A stretch of 64,000 nt of DNA from positions 167,668,083-167,732,082 of the forward strand of contig NC_133390.1 in the NCBI RefSeq assembly GCF_047511655.1. Direction: 5' to 3'. Shown in pieces: positions 12,991-26,359 of the stretch (position 1 is its first letter; the number at the start of each line of letters is the position of its first letter). A model generated the notes under the pieces. That model saw only the letters and a list, made by a program, of their open reading frames with translations. It did not search any database and had not been told where the DNA came from. Source of the stretch: Castor canadensis (lineage: Eukaryota; Chordata; Mammalia; Rodentia; Castoridae). A program made the position numbers and the translations under genes.

Positions 12991-13894
12991 AAATCTTCCT
13001 CCAGTAATATCTTGATCTAAGACATTTCCATCCAACCTACAACATCTCCTTCAAATCTTGTTAGCTCACTCAGTCCTTCAACACTGCCTGCTATGTGCCT
13101 GGCACTGGGTTTAACACTGTGAATAAGAAATATGTAGATGCAATTCAGTGAAGAGGGAGAGTGTGGGCTTAGAAAAACCCAACTTTGCAATCCATTCATT
13201 TCCTGTGTGATCTTGGGCAAATCAGACCTCTGTTACTTTTAGATATGAGGAGGACTGCAAATTTGAGGCCACCCTGGGATACATAGTAAGACCCTGTCCT
13301 AAAACAAAATTTTTAAAAAGTAAGGACCCCTCCTGGCATTGACATTCCTGGAGTTCCAAGAACTCTTATGGTACCATGTTCTCTGTATCCTCCCAGCCTA
13401 AGCCAGGGGAGTCAATCTGCCGATGAAGATAAGCTCTTGTGCTCATTCTCAGGGAGGAGGGCAAGGAAGGTTCCTTCTGAAATAGAGCCGTTGTGGCCAT
13501 TAGAATCCTAGGAAATAATCTTCACAAGGCATATGCATTTTTTAGAAGGTCACTGGAGTCTCAAGGTGTTTGGGCCGCTTTTGGTCTAGTTCATGCCTCT
13601 CTTAATCTCGGATCTCCTGCTCTGTGTTGGATGTTTTCTGAGGTTCCCTAACCTTCCCCTTCTATTTTGTTTGGAGTTATAGTTATCTGTTAACCTGCTT
13701 CCCCTTGTAGTAGACTGAAAGCCAATCCCTTTAAGAGTAGGGACTGTATCAGTCTTTTGTAGCTTTGTATTCTTAACAACCTAACACATACCAGCAAGCA
13801 ATAAGCTTTCAGTGAATATGAATTCAGGGCCTCTTATCTTTGTCTTAGCTGTAAGGCACAAGACTTGACACATAGTACTCAACAAACATCAGCA

Positions 13895-14076
13895 GAGGCC
13901 GGGCACTGGCGGCTCATACCTGTAATCCCAGCTACTCAGGAGGGTTTCGGTTGGAAGTCAGCCCAGGGAAATAGTTTTTGAGATCCTATTTAAAAAAAAA
14001 AAATCTCAAAAAAGGGCTGGTGGACTGGCTCAAGGTGTAGGTCCTGAGTTCAAATCCCAGTACCACAAAAAATAAA
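13895..14076 (+). mobile_element. Dimeric B1/ID-type SINE
   Basis: GGCCGGGCACTGGCGGCTCA start, internal A-run, ID half with TCCTGAGTTCAAATCCCAGT. Confidence 0.85.
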
Positions 14077-14249
14077 CATTAAAGGCAGAAATGAATGAAT
14101 GATAGAACAAATGCACTCTGAAATGAGCCATCCCATCCTCCATCTCTGCCCATCCTGGGGTCACTAGATCACGTATAGAGATTTATGTTTGTCTTTATTC
14201 ATAATTAGTAAGGGTCTTTTAAAATGCCAATTTGTTTTTAAAATGCTAA

Positions 14250-14544
14250 TTTATGCCTGTAATCCTAGCTACTCAGGAGCAAAGATCAAGGGACCATGGT
14301 TTGAGACCAGCCCAATCAAAAATTTAGCAAGAGTCCAGCTCAACAAAGAGGCTGGGCAAGATAAAACCTTCTAAATGGGAGGCATAGGTAGGAGGATCAT
14401 GATCTGAGGTCAACTTGAGCAAAAAGCTGAAAAATAATTAAAGCGAAAAGGACGGGGGGGGGTGTGCCTTGAGTGGTAGAATACTTGCCTACCAAGTGTG
14501 AGGCCCTAAATTCAAACCCCAGTACTACCAAAAAAAAAAAAAAG
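14250..14544 (+). mobile_element. Dimeric B1/ID-type SINE with insertion
   Basis: B1-like start at 14254, duplicated middle, ID half 14458-14531 and A-tail. Confidence 0.75.
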
Positions 14545-15921
14545 CTAACTTACACAAAGCTGGGCTAATGGGATTAGTCAGTCCTCAGATCTGAGGTTAA
14601 AAGACTGGGTGAGTGACCAGATGTCCTCACACTGGTGATAAACAGTGAAGAAACTTCTGCTGAGATGAATAAGAAAAAGACTGGGTATGGAATGAAAACA
14701 AGGAAGGATCTGATCATTCAAATCATCTCTGATAACCAAAGAGGGACAGATGTGACTGCAACATCTCCTACACAGAGGACAACTAGGTGGCCTAGCCACA
14801 CCTCAGTGGGGCTTCCCTACCTAAGTCATCTGATCTGCATTTTGATTGTTGCACTGGTTCAATTTCCCATGCTATGATTCTATGAAAACTGGTAAGGAGG
14901 TGTCTCTTTTCAGAGATGGAGTCTCTACAGAGAGGGGCTTAAGGTCTCAGGGAAGATGAGACTTGGAATGGAGGACAGAGGTACACCTCTGTTAGAAGAT
15001 GGGGAAACAGACTGATATTGGAAGGGCTTGAATGCCTTCCCACCCTCCAACACTCCAAAAGTGATTTATGAAGGTGTCAGAATTCTACCAGGGCATTTCT
15101 GGCAATCCCTCAAGGGCTTGGAGGAAAGTGTCACGTTTATCAAATCCCCAGTGAACAAAGCTGCAATCTGTCATGAGGAGTTGATTTTTAGAGCCCTGAC
15201 AAAACTTGGAAAGATCACTGGAGCTCAAACATCTGTCAGCTGTCAATTAGAGCTGGCCACTATCCACTAAAAAGGCCCAGGGCCAGATAGGGAATCTCTG
15301 AACTGTTAAGCAGAGCACAAATCGTGAAGCATAATTTACTTCAACAATATGTGAAGATTTCAAATGTACCATTCGATGAGTTTCAATAAATATATACAAC
15401 ACATTACCATTAGCCTAACAGAATATGGGATATTTCCATTACCCCCTTTATAATCAACTTCCTAATTCCCTAGGCAGCCCCTGATCTGTTTTCTTCTGCT
15501 ACAGATTAGTTTTCCCAGTTCTAAAATTTAAGCTATATGGAATCATATTAAATGTAACCTTCTGTGTGTAGTTTCCTTGGTTCAGCATAACAATGCTTTT
15601 GAGATTTACCTACATGGTTGCCAGTGCCACCAAGCTGTTTCTTTTTATTGCTAAACAGTATTCCATTGTATGTATGTCACAATCTAATTATCCATTTCCC
15701 TGTCCATGGACACTTGCTGTTTCTAGGTTGGGGCTATTCTGAGAAGAGATTATATAAACCTATTTTTAACTCTTTGAATGAACATATGCTTTTATTTCTC
15801 TTGAATAAATTCCTAAGAGTGGCATTGCTGGTCATAGGGTAGGTATATAATTAACTTTATTATAAACTGCCAGATTTCCAAAATGGTTGTACTATGTTGT
15901 ATCAGCAGTGTATAATTCCAG

Positions 15922-16052
15922 GAACTGGATATGGTGGTATACACCTGTATGTAATCCCAGAATTTGGGAGGCTGGGGCAGGGGGATCATGAGTATAAGAC
16001 CAGCCTGGATTAAACAGCAAGACCCTGTCTCAAAACAAACAAAAAAATAATA
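15922..16052 (+). mobile_element. B1-type SINE
   Basis: TGTAATCCCAGAATTTGGGAGGC-type B1 core and CAAGACCCTGTCTCAAAAC tail; nested in L1. Confidence 0.75.
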
Positions 16053-16061
16053 ATAATTCCA

Positions 16062-16292
16062 GCTGGGCACTGGTGGCTTAGACCTGTAAATCCTAGCTAC
16101 TCAGGAGGCAGAGATCCCATTTCAAAGCCAGCCCAGCAAATAGTTCACAAGACCCTATCTTGACAATACCCGTCACAAAAACAGGCTGGTGGAGTGGCTC
16201 AAATAGTACAGTGCCTGCCCAACCATCATGAGGTCCTGAGTTCAAACCTCAGTACTGCCAAATAATAATAATAATAAATAAATAAATAAATA
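16062..16292 (+). mobile_element. Dimeric B1/ID-type SINE
   Basis: Both halves present, with an (AATA)n tail. Confidence 0.85.
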
Positions 16293-16305
16293 AATAATTC
16301 CAGTT

Positions 16306-16390
16306 GTAGGTCTGAGGGTATAGCTCAGTGTTAGAGTGCTTTCCTAGCATGCACAAGGCCTTGGCTTTGAGTCCCAGCATCACAGGAAAA
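16306..16390 (+). mobile_element. ID-like SINE of classical type
   Basis: TATAGCTCAGTGTTAGAGTG and TTGAGTCCCAGCATCAC resemble the tRNA-derived ID/BC1 core more than the dimeric family. Confidence 0.7.
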
Positions 16391-17035
16391 GAATTCCAGT
16401 TGTCTCACATCCTTACAAACAAGATATTGAGATTGTTTTTGGTCTTAGTCACTTTAGTGGTTATAAAGTAATATCTCAATGTGGATTACTTTGCATCTTC
16501 TGGAGTTCATGATGTTGAGAATTTTTTCTTGTGTGTTATTGGCCATTCACATCTTTATCTGTTCAAGTCCTTGGACATTTTTGTTTTTTTCTTTTTATGA
16601 TTGAATGGTAGAAACTCTTCTTTATATATTTTTACTATATGCACATCCTTTGTCAGATATAAGCAGCCATTTGGATAATGTTTTATCCAAGTCTCAAAGA
16701 CTGACTTTCATTTTCTTAACAGATTCTTTTGAAGTGCAGAAATTTTAAATCTAGAAATCATTTTCAAGGCTCCACTGAAAAATATTAACTTCTGAGACCA
16801 TCTGACTGAATCTCTGCCCCAGTTACAGAAATAGGACAGGCCCTGGTGTCAGAACAAGCTGGTCCAATTCCATAGGCTGACTGTCACATAACTCATTATA
16901 ATCTTGTGAATTAGGTACTTCTCTGATCTCGTTACATAAATAAGAAAAGTGAGGTGCAGAGATGAGTTTCTAAGCCATAGTCCAAGAGATGTTTCAGACT
17001 TGAAGAAGTGCAGGTTCCTGTGGCCTCATTTATAA

Positions 17036-17119
17036 ATATTTTAATGGTATGCAGGTTTGAACTCAGGGCCTCACACTTGCTAGGTAGGCACTCTACCACT
17101 TGAGCCACACCCCAGTCCT
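17036..17119 (-). mobile_element. ID-like SINE half
   Basis: GAACTCAGGGCCTCACACTT, then GCACTCTACCACTTGAGCCA on the plus strand. Confidence 0.8.
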
Positions 17120-18465
17120 GTGGCTTCATTTCTAGTGACAGGAGAGGATACTGGAAGGACATTGTCTATCAGCTTTCTGAAGCAGGTAATGGAAAGTCAC
17201 ACTTGTCATCTGCAATGTGAGCACAAAATACCAATGGCAGCAATTATGACCATCATAGGCTAAGGGACAGGAGATCTGATTTGGAGATCTTGAGAAGCAT
17301 TAGATTCTTGAGACTCCAGTGGAAACAACAGAAAGGCTCAATGCTACAAAATCACAGCAGTATGTGGAGTGGAGTAAAACCCCAGATTTAATGTAATTTA
17401 GAGGAAGCTCAAATGGAAGGTTTCTTACACCTAGGTAGCCTAGGAAAAAAGTCACACCTATTCATTATAAGCAATTTCCAATGATGTTATAAATTTCTCA
17501 TAAATGTTACTTTTATATCCAACCAAAGTTCCATCCAAAGAAAATGTATGTCATGGTTTACTTAGCCAGTTTCTTTCTATTCAATGAATGGTCATGTTGT
17601 TTTCAGGTTTCCTTATTATAAAGAACTCTGACAGGAATATCATCCCTCCATATGCAAACATTTCCCCATGTTTTATATATTTTCATCAACCCATACTTCC
17701 TGGGATAGATGCTCAGTAGTGAAATTATGTCAGTGAATACTAACAGATGCAAATTTCTTCGTGCTTATTGCAAAGTTGTTTTCCAGGAAAATGTACTAAT
17801 TTTCACTCTTAACTGCATGTCTGAAAGAGACTGAGCAACTTTCTCAGTGACTAACTGGGTTTTCCATGCGCTTTAATAGCAGGAAGAGCAGGGGACAGGC
17901 TCCAGACCTCATACCTGAGTGCTGAGGACACTGTCCAGATGGACACACCCCAGAATAAATTATTAGAGTACATGACAGACCCAGAGATCCCTCCAGTAGT
18001 GGCAGAATTCTAGGCCTGACTTAGACCTCTTTTAGTGGCACTTTTGCCTCCATGGTCTTCCTCCCAAAATCCCATACCCTCAGTCTAACCATGAGAAAAC
18101 ATCAGAGAAGCCCAGTTGAACAGTATCCTAAAAAATACCTAATACTCCTCAAATCTCATAAAAAAACTCTTCAAAACCATCAGGTCATCAAACACAAGAA
18201 AGGTTGGGGAAACCCAGTCTGGAAAAACCTAATGAGATATGAGGACAAAATGTGGTGTTGTGGATAGGCAATCAAAACATTAGATAAAAACTAAGGAAAC
18301 TTGAATAAAATATGGCCTTGAGTTATAATAATGTATCAACATTTGTTCATTGGTTGTAACAAATATGTTGTATTAACATAAAATATTAATAACAGGATGA
18401 GCGATCTGAGAAACTCCTTATAATCTTCAGAAGTTTTCTGTCCACCCAAAACTATTCTTTGTTCT

Positions 18466-18660
18466 TATAAGTTGTTATTTATTTTATTGTCATGTATAAT
18501 AAACTGTACAAGGCTATGGGTTTCATTGTGACACGTTCATATATGCATATACATACTTTGATCGTATTCACCCTCACTAGTCTCTTCTCTTATCCTCCCA
18601 ACCCCCATCCTCTTCTCTAACGGTCCCTTCCTACTTTTATGTCTTTTTTCCTCATTGAAA
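18466..18660 (-). mobile_element. LINE-1 3'-end-like fragment
   Basis: TTTATTGTCATGTATAATAA, a TTCATTGTGACACGTTCATA-like block, and a CT-rich tract. This looks like an inverted L1 3'UTR. Similar short pieces at 4396-4470 and 54487-54560. Confidence 0.45.
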
Positions 18661-19947
18661 CTATTCTTTAACAAAATGTTTTTTGAATTTATTCTTTTAT
18701 AGGTTTAGTAAAATTTCTTAGTCAAAGGGGGAAAGACTTACAGCAAAATTCTTCAAAAGAAGTATGGATGCCTACTGTCTCCTAATTTCTTTCCTCCCGA
18801 TCTCTCTCTCTCCTCTGCTTATTCCAATTGTCTTGCACCACCACCAATTCCACATCACTCCATTGACTGCGTCCTTGTCAAAGTCATCATTGACCTTCAG
18901 GCTGCTAAATCCAATAGTCAGTTCTCATCTCTCATCTTAGTTGACCCATTAGCAGCACTTTCCATCATTAACCACTCACTCTTCCTTGATTTATTTCCTC
19001 CCACTTGGCTTCCAGGGCTCCTTCCTCTCAGGTTACACATCAGTATCCTTTGCTAATTCTTCCTCTCCTCCCTCACCCTCACTGCTGCGAGGGCGAGGGA
19101 GGAGAGCTAGGCCTAGGTTCTTGGTCTTCTTTTTTATCCGCACTCTTTTCTTTCCCTTCTGAACTCATCCAGTCTTACAGTTTTAGGTACCAGCAAAAGA
19201 CTGGTAACTCCCCAGGTTCTAGCTCTAGCACAGACCTCGCTCCTAACTTCAAGCTTGCAAATCCCACTGACTTCCTGATGTCTCAACTTGGATGCCTCAG
19301 ACATGTTAAACTTTGTGAGTCTAAAACTAAATTCCTGATCTTACTTGCCAAAATTTGTTTACCAATTTTGATCATTGTGATCAATGACATCATTCTTCCA
19401 GTCATTCAGACCTAAAAATGTGACATCATCTCTGACTCCTCACTTATTTTTACATATCATGTCTAGTCCATTAGGAGATACAATTTGTCCTTCCTTAGAG
19501 AAATGATTATGAAATTGGATGTGAAACATACTTCATTTCCTGAATTGAAGTATTTTTGACCCACATTGTGGGGTGGGTGGAGAAGAGTTCTGCCTTCTCC
19601 TCTGTTTCTTAATATTAGCATCAAAACCAAACTGACGCTGGAGTCCTCCCAGATAGAACGCTGCCTTTTCCAGACACATGGCAGCCAAGTGTTATCCTCC
19701 AACCCACTGAAGTTCTGGCTCTGTCCCACCTAATTCTGTTCCTCTACTTACTCTCCTGCCCAGCCTGGGTTCCCTCCTCCCTGCTGTCAATCCTTCCCCA
19801 TTCCATTAGTCTGACCTGTCTCTTCCAATATACTTCATCTCTGATGTGTCTCCAACTATCCCCTCATCCCAGATTATATATTAATCTGGAGAAATCTTGA
19901 CTCATTCCTCATTGCCTGGTCCCAGGAAATCTTTCTTTAAGATCCCA

Positions 19948-20190
19948 CAGCTGGAGACATGGCTCAAACGGGAAGGCACCTGCCTAGCCAGTTTGGGGCC
20001 CTGAGTTAAAACTCCAGTACTGTCAAAAAAAAGAAAGAAAAATAAATGAAAGATCCCACAAAACCAGGAATGGTGATGGCATACACCATAATCTCAGCAC
20101 TCAGGAAGATAAGCAGGAGTATCACAAGTTCTAGGTCAGCTTGGGCTACATGGTAAAACCTGTCTCAAGAAAAAAAGAGGGAAAGGAAAC
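19948..20190 (+). mobile_element. ID-like SINE followed by B1-type SINE
   Basis: ID unit 19948-20032 with A-rich tail, then a B1-like unit 20062-20185 ending CTGTCTCAAGAAAAAAAG. Confidence 0.75.
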
Positions 20191-21695
20191 AGGCTCGAGT
20201 CCCCAGCCTCTTTCCTATTCCGCTACCATTCATTGAAGCAACACTAAAAGGTGAGTTCAATCCTAGCTTTACCCCTTTCTGGATGTTCACTGGGGCAAAT
20301 AACAACATCTACTTCATAAGCCGGTTCTGAGGATTAGATAAGATAATAAATGTCAAAGGCACAATCACGAAACAAATTGTTGTTGTTACCCCTGCTGTTA
20401 CACTGTCGCATGAATGGTGCCTCTTAGGCCTGGTCTAATGGGGTTGAGATTTACACGTGGGGATGTGTTGCTGTTATCTTACAGTTAAAGGACCTGAGGT
20501 TCAGAGGGGTTGCAAGTGATTTTTTCTGAGACCATACAATTAGAAAGTGGCAGTGAAGTGATCCAAAATCATGTGACCTGGCCTTAAAACCTTTCTTTGT
20601 CCTTGCTATGTGATATAGTGCCTTCTTGAAGCACAAGTTAGTAAAACATACAAGGATACGTACTGCTTCTAGAAAACAATATGGAAATATGTATCAAAAG
20701 TCTCAAAGATTCTCATGCCCCTTATAACAATGCCTTACTAAAATAGTTTAGGTTAAATATAACAAAATATAATTAGCTATCGTCAGGTTGGAGAAATGCA
20801 GATGATATTTCGTGTTAATTACTGATTTTATTTTTTGCTATCCCAAGACCACTTCTTTCTGAGTTGCAGAACATAAGAAATTACAAATCAGAGAATGAAG
20901 AGAACTCAACTCCTCTGCTCTCCTCCAAGAGGCAGCACAGCCCTTTGGAAGAGGAGGAACGTGAAAGGTTCCTGTTGGAGAAGGTAACTAAGGTCTTAAG
21001 CTAGTTTCTATTGAACAATGTTGACATCCAGAATTCTTTCCAATAAATAACACATAAGCCCCTTTTGATTCAACTCATACATTTTAAAAACGTGCTGTTT
21101 GTTATTATCTGGTTTTTTTTTTCTACTCTCTTATCTATCATGTAGTTTCTACATTTGAAACAAATATTTAAATTAAGCACAGCAGAAGAAGGATGGTATT
21201 CACTAGGGACTCTGTTGCACTTGACTCCAATGCCCAGGGCCTAGGTGCAGTCCCTGTCAACAGCACAGCAAGTGGGTTGCAGCTAGTGATGTCTTACTTA
21301 AAATACACAAGAACTTCTGGTTAAAGATGGAAAGATTAAGGTGATATAGTTTCACTCTCCTCTCTGAAAGCCAAAACACTCCTTCTTTGATGAAATCAGA
21401 AAGCAGTTTCAGTTCTGAGTCACAATTTGTTTTTAAACATGGGATAGGAAGGTAATGGGGAAAGTAAACCCATGGGAAAGGCTTGAGGTGTGGCACAAAT
21501 GGGGAAGGGTTGAGGTATAGCACAAATGGAAGCAACAGAGGTGAAGGCACCCAGCACAGAACCTGGCACACAGCAGATGCTCAGTGGGCATTATTCAGGA
21601 AGGAAGCTTGTTTTCTTTTGAGCAGAGGGACTGCTAAGCTTGAGCCAGGCTGAAAGGGAGGGCATAGAAAGGGATTTTGTCAGGAAAGGTGGTCA

Positions 21696-21744
<49 letters not shown>
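21696..21744. repeat. (AC)n microsatellite
   Basis: About 24 uninterrupted AC dinucleotides in the intergenic region. Confidence 0.95.
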
Positions 21745-21746
<2 letters not shown>

Positions 21747-22024
21747 TGGAGGAAGGAATTGAGTTCAGGCCAAAGGAATCAGACCCTGGAACAGAATCAG
21801 CCACACATCAGCCAGAATGAGGAGTCAGAGAAGCCTGGAGGACACATGGCAATTTAGGGGGTTGGTTCCCCACTCCAACCAGACCTCTCTGGCCTCTGAC
21901 ATCCCAAGTTTCCCATCCAACACCTCTGAGGCTGAGGAAGGGGTGTGCCTGTGCCTCAGCCCTGACAAAGGCCCCATTCTCTCTGGCTGGCCACAGCTGG
22001 AGTCCACGTGAGGCAGCAAGATCC

Positions 22025-22250
22025 CGGGCTGGGAGCCAGGAGGCCTGCGTCCCACCCAGCACTACTAGTAACTTGACATGTAAACTTGGGTAAGTTACTC
22101 TCCCTCTGCAGTCCTGAGTTTTCCCTTCTATAAAATAGCAATACCCACGTTGTCTCATCTTCCTCCCAGGGTGGTGTGTGGCTCTGCTGAGTTATAAATG
22201 ATGGAGAAATTGCCTTGTGAATCACCCCCCAAACACTAGCCACCACCATT
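22025..22250 (+). mobile_element. MIR SINE
   Basis: AGTAACTTGACATGTAAACT, CTTGGGTAAGTTACTCTCCC and TATAAAATAGCAAT in MIR order. Confidence 0.55.
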
Positions 22251-22448
22251 ATTAGTCACTACCATCATCACTGTTCTTCAATTCACAACACCAACTGTCC
22301 TCCACCCGTATCTCCTTCTGCCCTCTGGAATGCAGATGAATCAAGAGTGGAAGGTTCCCAGTGTTCACACTAGTCCTTCCCCAATTCTTTTTTCTCCTCC
22401 CCAACATTCAGCCTTTTTGTAGCTGGTATTGAATTAAGGGAAGGCCCC

Positions 22449-22659
22449 TTGGATGCCTGTAAACCCTAGCTACTCAGGAGGCAGAAATCAGGAGGATCAT
22501 AGTACGAAGCCAGCCCAGAAAAATAGTTCTCAAGACCCTATCTTGAAAACACTCAACACAAAAAACAAGGCTGGCAGAGTGGCTCAAGTGGTAGAACACC
22601 TGCCTAACAAACATAAGGTCCTGAGTTCAAGCTCCAGTACTGCCAAAAAAAAAAAAAGG
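22449..22659 (+). mobile_element. Dimeric B1/ID-type SINE
   Basis: TAAACCCTAGCTACTCAGGA in the left half and TCCTGAGTTCAAGCTCCAGT in the right, then A-tail. Confidence 0.85.
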
Positions 22660-23959
22660 GAAGGTCCCCACTTTCACCCCAAATATTCTCTCCATTTCTG
22701 ACCACACGAAGTAGAAAGAGCCCTGGGCATCAAAGTGCTCAGAAAGTGGTTTAGGTACCTGCCTTCCCCTCTCTGACCTCAGCTGCCTTATCTGTCAAAT
22801 GAAAGTGATGACGGTAACCTCACAGTAGTGCCTTGAGAATTACATGGGATTGTGTAGGTTAAAGAGTCCACTACAGTCCCTGGAACTCAAGATAGGCTCA
22901 GCATACACATATGGCCCTGGCTGCCTCAAATCCCTCTATGAACAGGACTTCTTTTGATCAACCCTTACCCTTTTTCTTCTTGACTTCTTTTTAAATGCAG
23001 GTACCCATGGGATACAAAAGTCACTGGCCTCATAAGTTATTGGAGGCTGAGCTGATGTTTCTTCCCATTGTGAAGTGAGATGAAGACTAACACTGCAAAG
23101 GCAGGCTTGGTTTTAGGAAAAGGGACCAAGCATTATCCTACTCTGCATCCTAGAGTCACCTTGTGACTTTCTTCCTGGCCCACTGAGTTCTTTGTTATTC
23201 TTACACCTTTGGTGTTACAGAAGAGGACTGACTTATGGAGGACAGGCTCATCAGTCCAAGGACCATTTTCCCATTGTCTGCAAGGGCTCTGGGACCTAGC
23301 TCCAAATCAGAGCTCCAGGTGCCATCCAGTGTTCACCAGAGATATTGCAGGAGAAAAGAAACCAAAGGCTGGCCCATGAGGTGGAGGAGGGAAAGAAGGA
23401 GCCTAGCCTGTGTCCTTCCTCAATGGCCTCCATCAGTTGAGTGCCCTGATCCAGTCTGACCCCCCAACAAGGCTTCTACCTGGTCCAGGTAATATTTTCT
23501 CACTGTGTGATCTTAAGCAAGAAACTGTCCTCTAGACCTATTGGCAGAAGATGAGGTGTCATGCCAGGTACTATGTGTTACCCATAGCACACCAACTCAT
23601 CACATCCAGGTAACATCTCAGTTACCCCCATCTGTCATACTCCAGTCACTTCTGATTACACAGTCACGCTTCACTCATGTGTAAGATCCTCCATGGCCAC
23701 CTGTGGGAATTCCAACCCTCATTTAAGGCTTGGCTCAAAGATCTCCTTCAGGATGTCTCCCTTCATACCTGCCCTTTGTTCCAACCTCTCATCTAAAGCC
23801 CCCTCTTTTCTGCTACAGTTACAGTCGGGTGGACTTCAGTCCCTCCAACTTTAAGCTTCTCCAGCCCACAGGCTTTCCTCTACTTCTCTCCCTCTTCACC
23901 CAGCTGAGCATGAGGCCAGGCACAGAAGAACACCTGCTCTGAAGTCAGTCAGGATGGCA

Positions 23960-24410
23960 TTAGCCCTGTATGGGAGCAGAAAAACACCCCCTCCCCAATG
24001 ATGTCCACATCCTAATCCTCGGACCTGTGAGTAAACTTGTTACCTTACATAACAAAGAGGACTTTGCAGATATGATTAGGTTAAAGAGCTTGAAATAAGG
24101 AGATCATCCTTGATTATGCTGGTCATCACAATATAGTTACAAGGGTTCTGTATAGTAGAGGACAGGAGGGTCAGAGTCAGAGAAAAGGACATGATGATGA
24201 AAGCAGAAGTCAAAGAGATGTGAGGCCATGAGCCAAGGAATTCAGGCTGCCTCTAGAAGCAGGAAAAGGGAAGGAAACAGACACCTCCAAAATGTAGCTC
24301 TGCCAACCCACCTTAGACTTCCAACCTCCACAGCTGCAAGACAATGAATTTGTGTTTTTTCAAGCCCCTCAATTTGTCATAGCAGCAATAGGAAGCTAAT
24401 ACAACCTGGT
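23960..24410 (+). mobile_element. MaLR (MLT1-type) LTR
   Basis: Matches the familiar MLT1 layout: CACATCCTAATCC, GGACTTTGCAGAT, TTATGCTGG, GAGCCAAGGAATTCAGGC..GCCTCTAGAAGC, and the terminal AGCAGCAATAGGAAGCTAATAC. Confidence 0.75.
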
Positions 24411-24600
24411 TCAGCTTCTTACTAGTTACATGACTTTGGGAAATTTAGCTTCTCAATGCCTCTATTTCCTCATCTGTAAAATGGGAATGTCAAAGGCAGT
24501 AATTTCTTATCTCATGAGGTCATTGTGAGGATAAAATGAAAACACTTGCAAATCGCTCAAGACTAAATATGTTAGCTATTACTGTAAGAATAATCAGTAA
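24411..24600 (+). mobile_element. MIR SINE
   Basis: ATGACTTTGGGAAATTTAGC and TTTCCTCATCTGTAAAATGG; follows the MLT1 LTR. Confidence 0.75.
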
Positions 24601-24904
24601 CTACCATTAACTGAGAACTTGATATGTATCAGGCACAAGGTCAGTGCCTTAGAAGAATTTCCTAGAGTCTCCTCACCCTCCTGAGGGTACCAACTTCAGT
24701 CTCAGTTTTACAGATGGCAAAAACAGAGTAATTTGCCTAAAATCACTCGTGCAGTGAAAGCATTTTAAACTTTGTGGTTTCTTGCCTGCACATGCAAAAG
24801 AATACCAGTTTGTTCCTTGCTGGTAATGTGTTGTTTTGTTTTGTTTCTTGTGGAGGAGTGACAGAGAGAGGGCTACAGGCTGAGCCTAGGGTCCCAACTG
24901 ATAT

Positions 24905-25618
24905 TGTAAGAGGTGCTTAAACTGCTTTTGCTGAAAAGCATGGACTCCTTACTCAGGCCCACCAATGAACTAAAAGCAGGAAAAAGCATGGCATCTGTCC
25001 TTCATTGCGTATGTGTCTTTGCTCTAAGCCATTCTCTTTACAGTCACTTTGTGATTACCTTGGATTCCAGAAAGGACAAAACTGATAACATCTTCCTGAC
25101 AAGGGACTGAAATTTCCCATAAGGAACAGTGAGACTTGCAGGACAGACCACCCCTCCAAATGAGGGCAATTACCTATAATGATGAGACTGCACCTTGGAG
25201 CAGGAGTAATCATGTCTTGGGAACCAGACTGTTCCCATCAAGTGATGACAATGATAAGATCTTCTCTTAAACTCTTATCAGAACCCTGGGACTGAGATAA
25301 AGGCCAGAACACACCTTTGACTGCAACTGTTTAATTATGCATACCTTACCTCTCTCCCCCTTCCCCCAGTTCTTTGTCCACTTAAACCTATAGCTCTGTA
25401 TCCCAAAGAAGGCTAAAGATGGGCTGGGTGCGCACTCTGCCTCTTTTCACAGCATGTCCCAAGCCCTGCAATAAATCTCCTTTCTCTGCCTTCCCCATGC
25501 CTCTTTATTTGGCATATGGGGAGGAGTGGCCAGACCTGGCATGTGGAATCCCAGGAGTTTGGGCCTTGAGTCCAAAACCTCGGGCTCCAATACCTTCCTC
25601 TGGAGGGAGATAACATGC
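24905..25618 (+). mobile_element. ERV LTR, plus orientation, related to the one at 4579-5634
   Basis: Shares ordered blocks with the minus-strand LTR: a CTGCTTTTGCTGAAAAGCAT-like block, a CCTTACTCAGGCCCAC-like block, TATGCATACCT, an AATAAA (25470-25475), and a similar U5 end. The 5' part of the element appears truncated. No coding remnant seen next to it. Confidence 0.55.
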
Positions 25619-26359
25619 ACGTGGAATTCACCTATTGGCCCCCTCACTCCTCCGACTATTTAGGAGTTCAATCACTGCCTCCCACTTCCTCACCCACTCT
25701 CCAGCCTGTTCCTACCAACTCTGAGCCAGATTTGGGGGCACCATGAACAGGAACAGGCAAAAAACGAAGTACTTAATCCGATGAAGGATGGGGGACACAG
25801 ACTTCCTCAGACCCCAAGGGTTCCCGTTTGAACCCCCCTCCCTTCCCGCATCCTGCATAAGGAGTCATCTGTTCTCGGTTGAATAAACAAGGAAGGGGAA
25901 ACTGCGCAGGGTCCCCGCCCCCCGCCCGACCCCCGGACAATGCGCCTTTCTCCAAGGAGACGCCACCCGGGCGCCGCCACCGCGCGTTCCGTCTGGCCTC
26001 CCCTCCCCCTGGCAGGCACAGCAAGACCCACAAATCAATCCCGAGGAAACCGGTTTTGTTTTTTTAAGAAAAAGAAAACAAAAAAGAAATCCAACAAAGA
26101 ACTGACAGCAGCACGCGGAGAGAGCGTGCGGGTCTAGCACGGCCCTCCTACCACCCACCTCTCCATCGCCCCCCGAAGTCTGGCTCTGGTCCAGGCAGGG
26201 CCAGATCAAGCGCAGCGCTGGGAACCCGCCAGCGCCTCCTGCCGGTCAGTCCAAGTCCCGCGGGGCTCAGGTTCTGCCCGGCGTGGGCGCTCCAAGGGTG
26301 CGCAAGGGGCGCAGTCCATCGAGCCGCACCCCAGCCTGCGTCGGGGCCATCGGGAGCCC
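25619..26359 (-). other. MATN4 3'UTR and downstream, CpG-rich
   Basis: From about 25905 to the stop codon the sequence is GC- and CpG-rich, unlike the AT-rich intergenic DNA to its left. It must include the MATN4 3'UTR, but no canonical AATAAA was seen on the minus strand close to the stop. Confidence 0.5.

Larger units (their letters stand above)
15330..16770 (-). mobile_element. Old LINE-1 ORF2 fragment, minus orientation
   Basis: Antisense L1 landmarks: ATTCCATTGTATGTATGTCA, TTATCCATTTCCCTGTCCAT, AGAGTGGCATTGCTGGTCAT, CTTTGTCAGATATAAGCAGC and TCTTTTGAAGTGCAGAA. Three SINEs are nested between 15920 and 16390. Confidence 0.75.
12991..23959. other. Repeat-rich intergenic sequence
   Basis: Holds the L1 fragments, SINEs, MIRs and (AC)n listed. 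Other parts (17200-18460, 18660-19940, 20650-21690, 23000-23950) look unique, with no exon, splice-bounded frame or RNA gene I can support. No WAP-type cysteine pattern suggestive of SLPI was found. Confidence 0.5.

Noticed and set aside
1-26000. SLPI or other WAP-domain/semenogelin-type gene expected in this neighbourhood
   Set aside because: No cysteine pattern or splice-bounded frame of that kind was found; such genes probably lie beyond the left edge.
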